This document shows, one piece after another, positions 4,734 to 6,352 of a stretch of DNA of 6,352 nucleotides; the stretch's first letter is position 1; every line of letters starts with the position of its first letter. This stretch comes from JBFLYN01 sp040756655 (GTDB taxonomy: Bacteria > Bacillota > Sulfobacillia > UBA8153). A program made the position numbers and the translations under genes. Where the stretch lies: the NCBI GenBank assembly GCA_040756655.1, contig JBFLYN010000062.1:1-6352 (forward strand), in the 5' to 3' direction. Under the pieces are notes generated by a model, which was not told where the DNA came from, made no database searches, and saw only the letters and a program-made list of their open reading frames with translations.

Positions 4734-5492
4734 TCAATGGAATTCGTAGCCTAACCACCGCTTCAAGTTCAGTAAGTCTTCTTGTGACAAGCACTGGGAC
4801 AGGGTCTTACTTCCCCAGGCGCTCGGATGCGGTAGGAAGGTGAAGCATCGTTCAATGCTGCCTGCCATCTTCGGACCGTGAAAGACAGCACTACCAGGCA
4901 CTGCAAACTCCCTGCGCACGGCGGTTGACGCCGTCTTCCCCAAGCACACCACAACCTTGGCCACAGCGAGGTGAACCAGCTGGCGTAGATACCGGGTCGC
5001 ACATTCATCAAGTGCTTCCCTAACGCCCACCTCTCTCGGGGACTTACAGTGTACAACCTCGGAGGTTGCATAATCCAGGCCCGGTTCTGCCGGTCGCCCC
5101 AACAACTCCTCGGCCCGCCTCCGGATGCTTGCCCAGTATCGAACCCGTTCCCTCTTATACATACCATCTTCGCGCAGGCAATACAGCCCCTTCCTTGTCC
5201 ACGGTTTGGTACCGCCGGCGAATCGGTTGAGGAAGAAGTCAGCTATCAGGTCGTCTGGCCAGTGCCAACGTGGATACTCCTCGGTGTTTCCGATAGCAGG
5301 GTTAGATCCCAGGAAAAGAATGGGGGCGCGGTCCAAGCGCCCGCTCCATGGTTCCGGCAACTGGTAACGTCTAACGTCATGAAAGGGTTGGCTGCGGACG
5401 ATTTTGCTGCACGGGTGGTCATGGTGGGCGCTGTCAGTCAGGCACGGTCGGAAGTTGGGGCAGCGTGCTATGTCCAGCAGTAGGGTGTCCAT
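4734..5492 (-). CDS. Uracil-DNA glycosylase superfamily protein (divergent, possible Fe-S)
   Basis: The product is 252 residues. Motif 1 is ILFLGSNPAIG at 58-68, the place of the GEAPG/GLAPA loop in family 4/5 glycosylases. A central block SEVVHCKSPRE at 144-154 followed by ECATRYLRQLV and KVVVCLGKTA (179-188) resembles the NVVKCRPP...C...QL...VVTLG core of those families. Motif 2 is LPHPSAWG at 220-227. C149 and C164 are spaced like the two downstream cluster cysteines of family 4 enzymes, and C11, C17 and C28 could supply the others, so a 4Fe-4S cluster is plausible (inference). The catalytic acid or asparagine of motif 1 cannot be assigned, so activity on uracil is unproven. ATG 5492 is the first in-frame start; a strong GGGGAGG lies about 16 bases upstream, too far to be ideal. 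The C-terminus ends six bases inside the approach to an IS21-like remnant and might be slightly trimmed. Confidence 0.75.
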   Translation of the reverse strand: MDTLLLDIARCPNFRPCLTDSAHHDHPCSKIVRSQPFHDVRRYQLPEPWSGRLDRAPILFLGSNPAIGNTEEYPRWHWPDDLIADFFLNRFAGGTKPWTRKGLYCLREDGMYKRERVRYWASIRRRAEELLGRPAEPGLDYATSEVVHCKSPREVGVREALDECATRYLRQLVHLAVAKVVVCLGKTASTAVRREFAVPGSAVFHGPKMAGSIERCFTFLPHPSAWGSKTLSQCLSQEDLLNLKRWLGYEFH

Positions 5493-5745
5493 CGGCGTTT
5501 GAAGTCCACCTCCCCACCGAGCTTCCCGTCGCCTGTGGTGAACTTCACCTAGTTGAACTCCTGCACCTCTGTTCGCACCCCTAGCACCGCCAAGAACCTA
5601 GCGTGACTTTCCTATGCATGTCAGTCTAGACGGTTGAAAACGCCAGCAAAAGAGGCCTTTTTAGGGAAGAAGGGTGTATATACTAAAGTGGGCTTCGGCC
5701 ACAACCCAGTCTCACCTGTGTTTGGTGGCCTAAACAAGCTGGAGT
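5493..5745. other. Upstream region of the UDG-like gene, no gene
   Basis: No coding frame is supported. It should hold the promoter of the minus-strand UDG-like gene. An AT-rich patch TTTAGTATATACA at about 5676-5688 (minus strand) could be a -10 region but has no clear -35. AAAAGAGGCCTTTTT at 5649-5663 is nearly self-complementary, with no loop. GGGGAGG at 5508-5514 (minus strand) is a Shine-Dalgarno-like run. Confidence 0.35.
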
Positions 5746-5764
5746 TGCCCCGCTCTAGTGGACA
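5746..5764 (+). repeat. IS3 right terminal inverted repeat
   Basis: Read inward on the + strand, TGCCCCGCTCTAGTGGACA. The outermost TG agrees with the usual IS3-family tip. It lies between the orfB stop and unrelated flanking sequence. Confidence 0.75.
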
Positions 5765-5765
5765 G

Positions 5766-6196
5766 TCAAACGCTGGCCGCAATTGCTGACAACTCAACTG
5801 GTCTAGTTGTTTGCTCCGAACCGACCACTTTCCTCCTTTCGCTTTCGAATTCCTCCGGACTGAGATAGCCGAGTGCCGAGTGGCGCCGTCTACGGTTGTA
5901 GAAACCCTCGATGTAGCTGAAGATCGCCGTCGCCAGGTTCTGCCTGGTTGCCCAGCGATCCCGGTCGAGCAGCTCGGTCTGGAGAGTCGCGAAGAAACTT
6001 TCGGTCAGCGCGTTGTCGAGAGCATCGCCCACGCTCCCCATCGAACCGACGAGGTCAGCCTGCTTGAGCCTCTTGGTGAACGCCAGGGCGGTATACTGGC
6101 TGCCATGATCGGAGTGGTGAATCACTCCCCGGCCCGGCCGGCGGTTCCACACTGCCATGTCGAGCGCGTCGACCACGAGCTCTGTCCTGGCCCTGA
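5766..6196 (-). pseudogene. IS3-family transposase OrfB, C-terminal catalytic half, N-terminus missing
   Basis: The frame from about 6196 reads RTELVVDALDMAVWNRRPG, then VIHHSDHGSQYTALAF, GSVGDALDNALTESFFATLQTELL and IEGFYNRRRRHSALGYLSPEEFE. This is the integrase (rve) fold of IS3 OrfB. The second aspartate (HSDHGSQYT) and the glutamate (ALTESFF) are 35 residues apart, the IS3-typical DD(35)E spacing, and the C-terminal YNRRRRHSALGY block is present. The first aspartate (TDIT block) and everything before it are lost: upstream of about 6196 the frame meets TAG at about 6213 and sequence unlike IS3. ATG 6176 is only an internal methionine. The surviving part has no frameshift, so this piece is less decayed than the OrfB fragment at 3605-3926. 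Confidence 0.85.
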
Positions 6197-6352
6197 CAAT
6201 ATCACTGTCCGGCTACACCAGGATTCAGGTCCCCGTCAAAGTGAGTTTTTACGGTGGAGACAGGAAGAGCAGGTTGTCTGTAGAGCAAGCGAGTTGAGGC
6301 TTGGCTTGAGGTAATAAGAGTCGGTAGGGGTGGCAGACCAGAAGAAGGATAG
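6197..6352. other. Unassigned flank beyond the broken IS3 copy
   Basis: No gene identified. At the junction the + strand has GACAATATCACTGTCCGG (about 6195-6212), in which GACA and TGTC form a short inverted repeat. It reads like the outer end of another mobile element cutting into orfB, but I could not assign a family. A 39-codon minus-strand frame ending near 6236 contains CSSCLHRKNSL and is not recognised. Confidence 0.3.

Larger units (their letters stand above)
5746..6196 (-). mobile_element. IS3-family insertion sequence, right part (DDE half of orfB and right end)
   Basis: On the minus strand orfB C-terminal sequence from about 6196 runs to its stop at 5766 and is followed at once by the terminal repeat ending at 5746. 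The element is broken at about 6196, where IS3 similarity stops. The repeat matches that of the left part at 4217-4235, and the orientation is the same, so both belong to the same or closely related elements. Confidence 0.8.

Noticed and set aside
5049..5483. 144-codon + strand frame
   Set aside because: Antisense shadow of the UDG-like gene, whose motifs are on the minus strand.
3605..6196. One IS3 element split by insertion of the UDG segment
   Set aside because: In minus-strand order the right end comes before the left end, and the flanking bases show no shared target duplication, so the two parts are not halves of one simply interrupted copy.
5811..6314. 167-codon + strand frame
   Set aside because: It lies antisense to the clear DDE transposase domain on the minus strand and has no family features.
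1..6352. CRISPR array, tRNA or rRNA
   Set aside because: No regularly spaced identical repeats beyond the 22-bp cluster, and no cloverleaf or rRNA signature was found by reading both strands.

Overview
The window looks like an accessory, decaying stretch of a moderately high-GC bacterial genome. A bacterial class C (IIC) group II intron, a sensor-less tandem HD/HD-GYP protein and IS3-family debris together would fit an anaerobic Firmicute of the Desulfotomaculum/Pelotomaculum/Moorella kind. That placement is inference from gene style only. No rRNA, tRNA or housekeeping gene anchors the taxonomy.

Layout. 1-1089 is the 3' part of a + strand IIC intron: RNA domain sequence, the first 16 codons of its reverse transcriptase, a foreign piece in opposite orientation (about 176-749), the RT C-terminal end, then intact-looking domains V and VI. 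The foreign piece is the central part (catalytic domain to early domain X) of a different type of group II intron RT. Both RT pieces carry stops or frameshifts. 1090-1383 has no convincing gene. 1384-1764 (+) is a small four-helix membrane protein. 1765-2139 has no supported gene. 2140-3378 (-) is an intact protein with two HD domains, the second a full HD-GYP cyclic-di-GMP phosphodiesterase domain. About 3605-4235 (-) is the left part of an IS3-family element: terminal repeat, orfA, A6G slippery site and a frameshifted orfB start. It truncates an unknown gene (4236-4408). 4662-4728 holds three approximately 22-bp repeats like an IS21-family end. 4734-5492 (-) encodes a uracil-DNA-glycosylase-superfamily protein with possible Fe-S cysteines. 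5746-6196 (-) is the right part of an IS3 element: the DDE C-terminal half of orfB and a matching terminal repeat. 6197-6352 is unassigned.

How it fits together. Only three genes look intact: the membrane protein, the HD-GYP protein and the UDG-like protein. They are separated by mobile-element fragments and show no operon relation. The two IS3 pieces lie in the same orientation, each keeping only the end that faces the 1.5-kb UDG segment, so that segment is bracketed by IS ends. I see no coherent multi-gene new system. The most unusual points are the hybrid intron, the IS bracketing and the divergent UDG-like protein.
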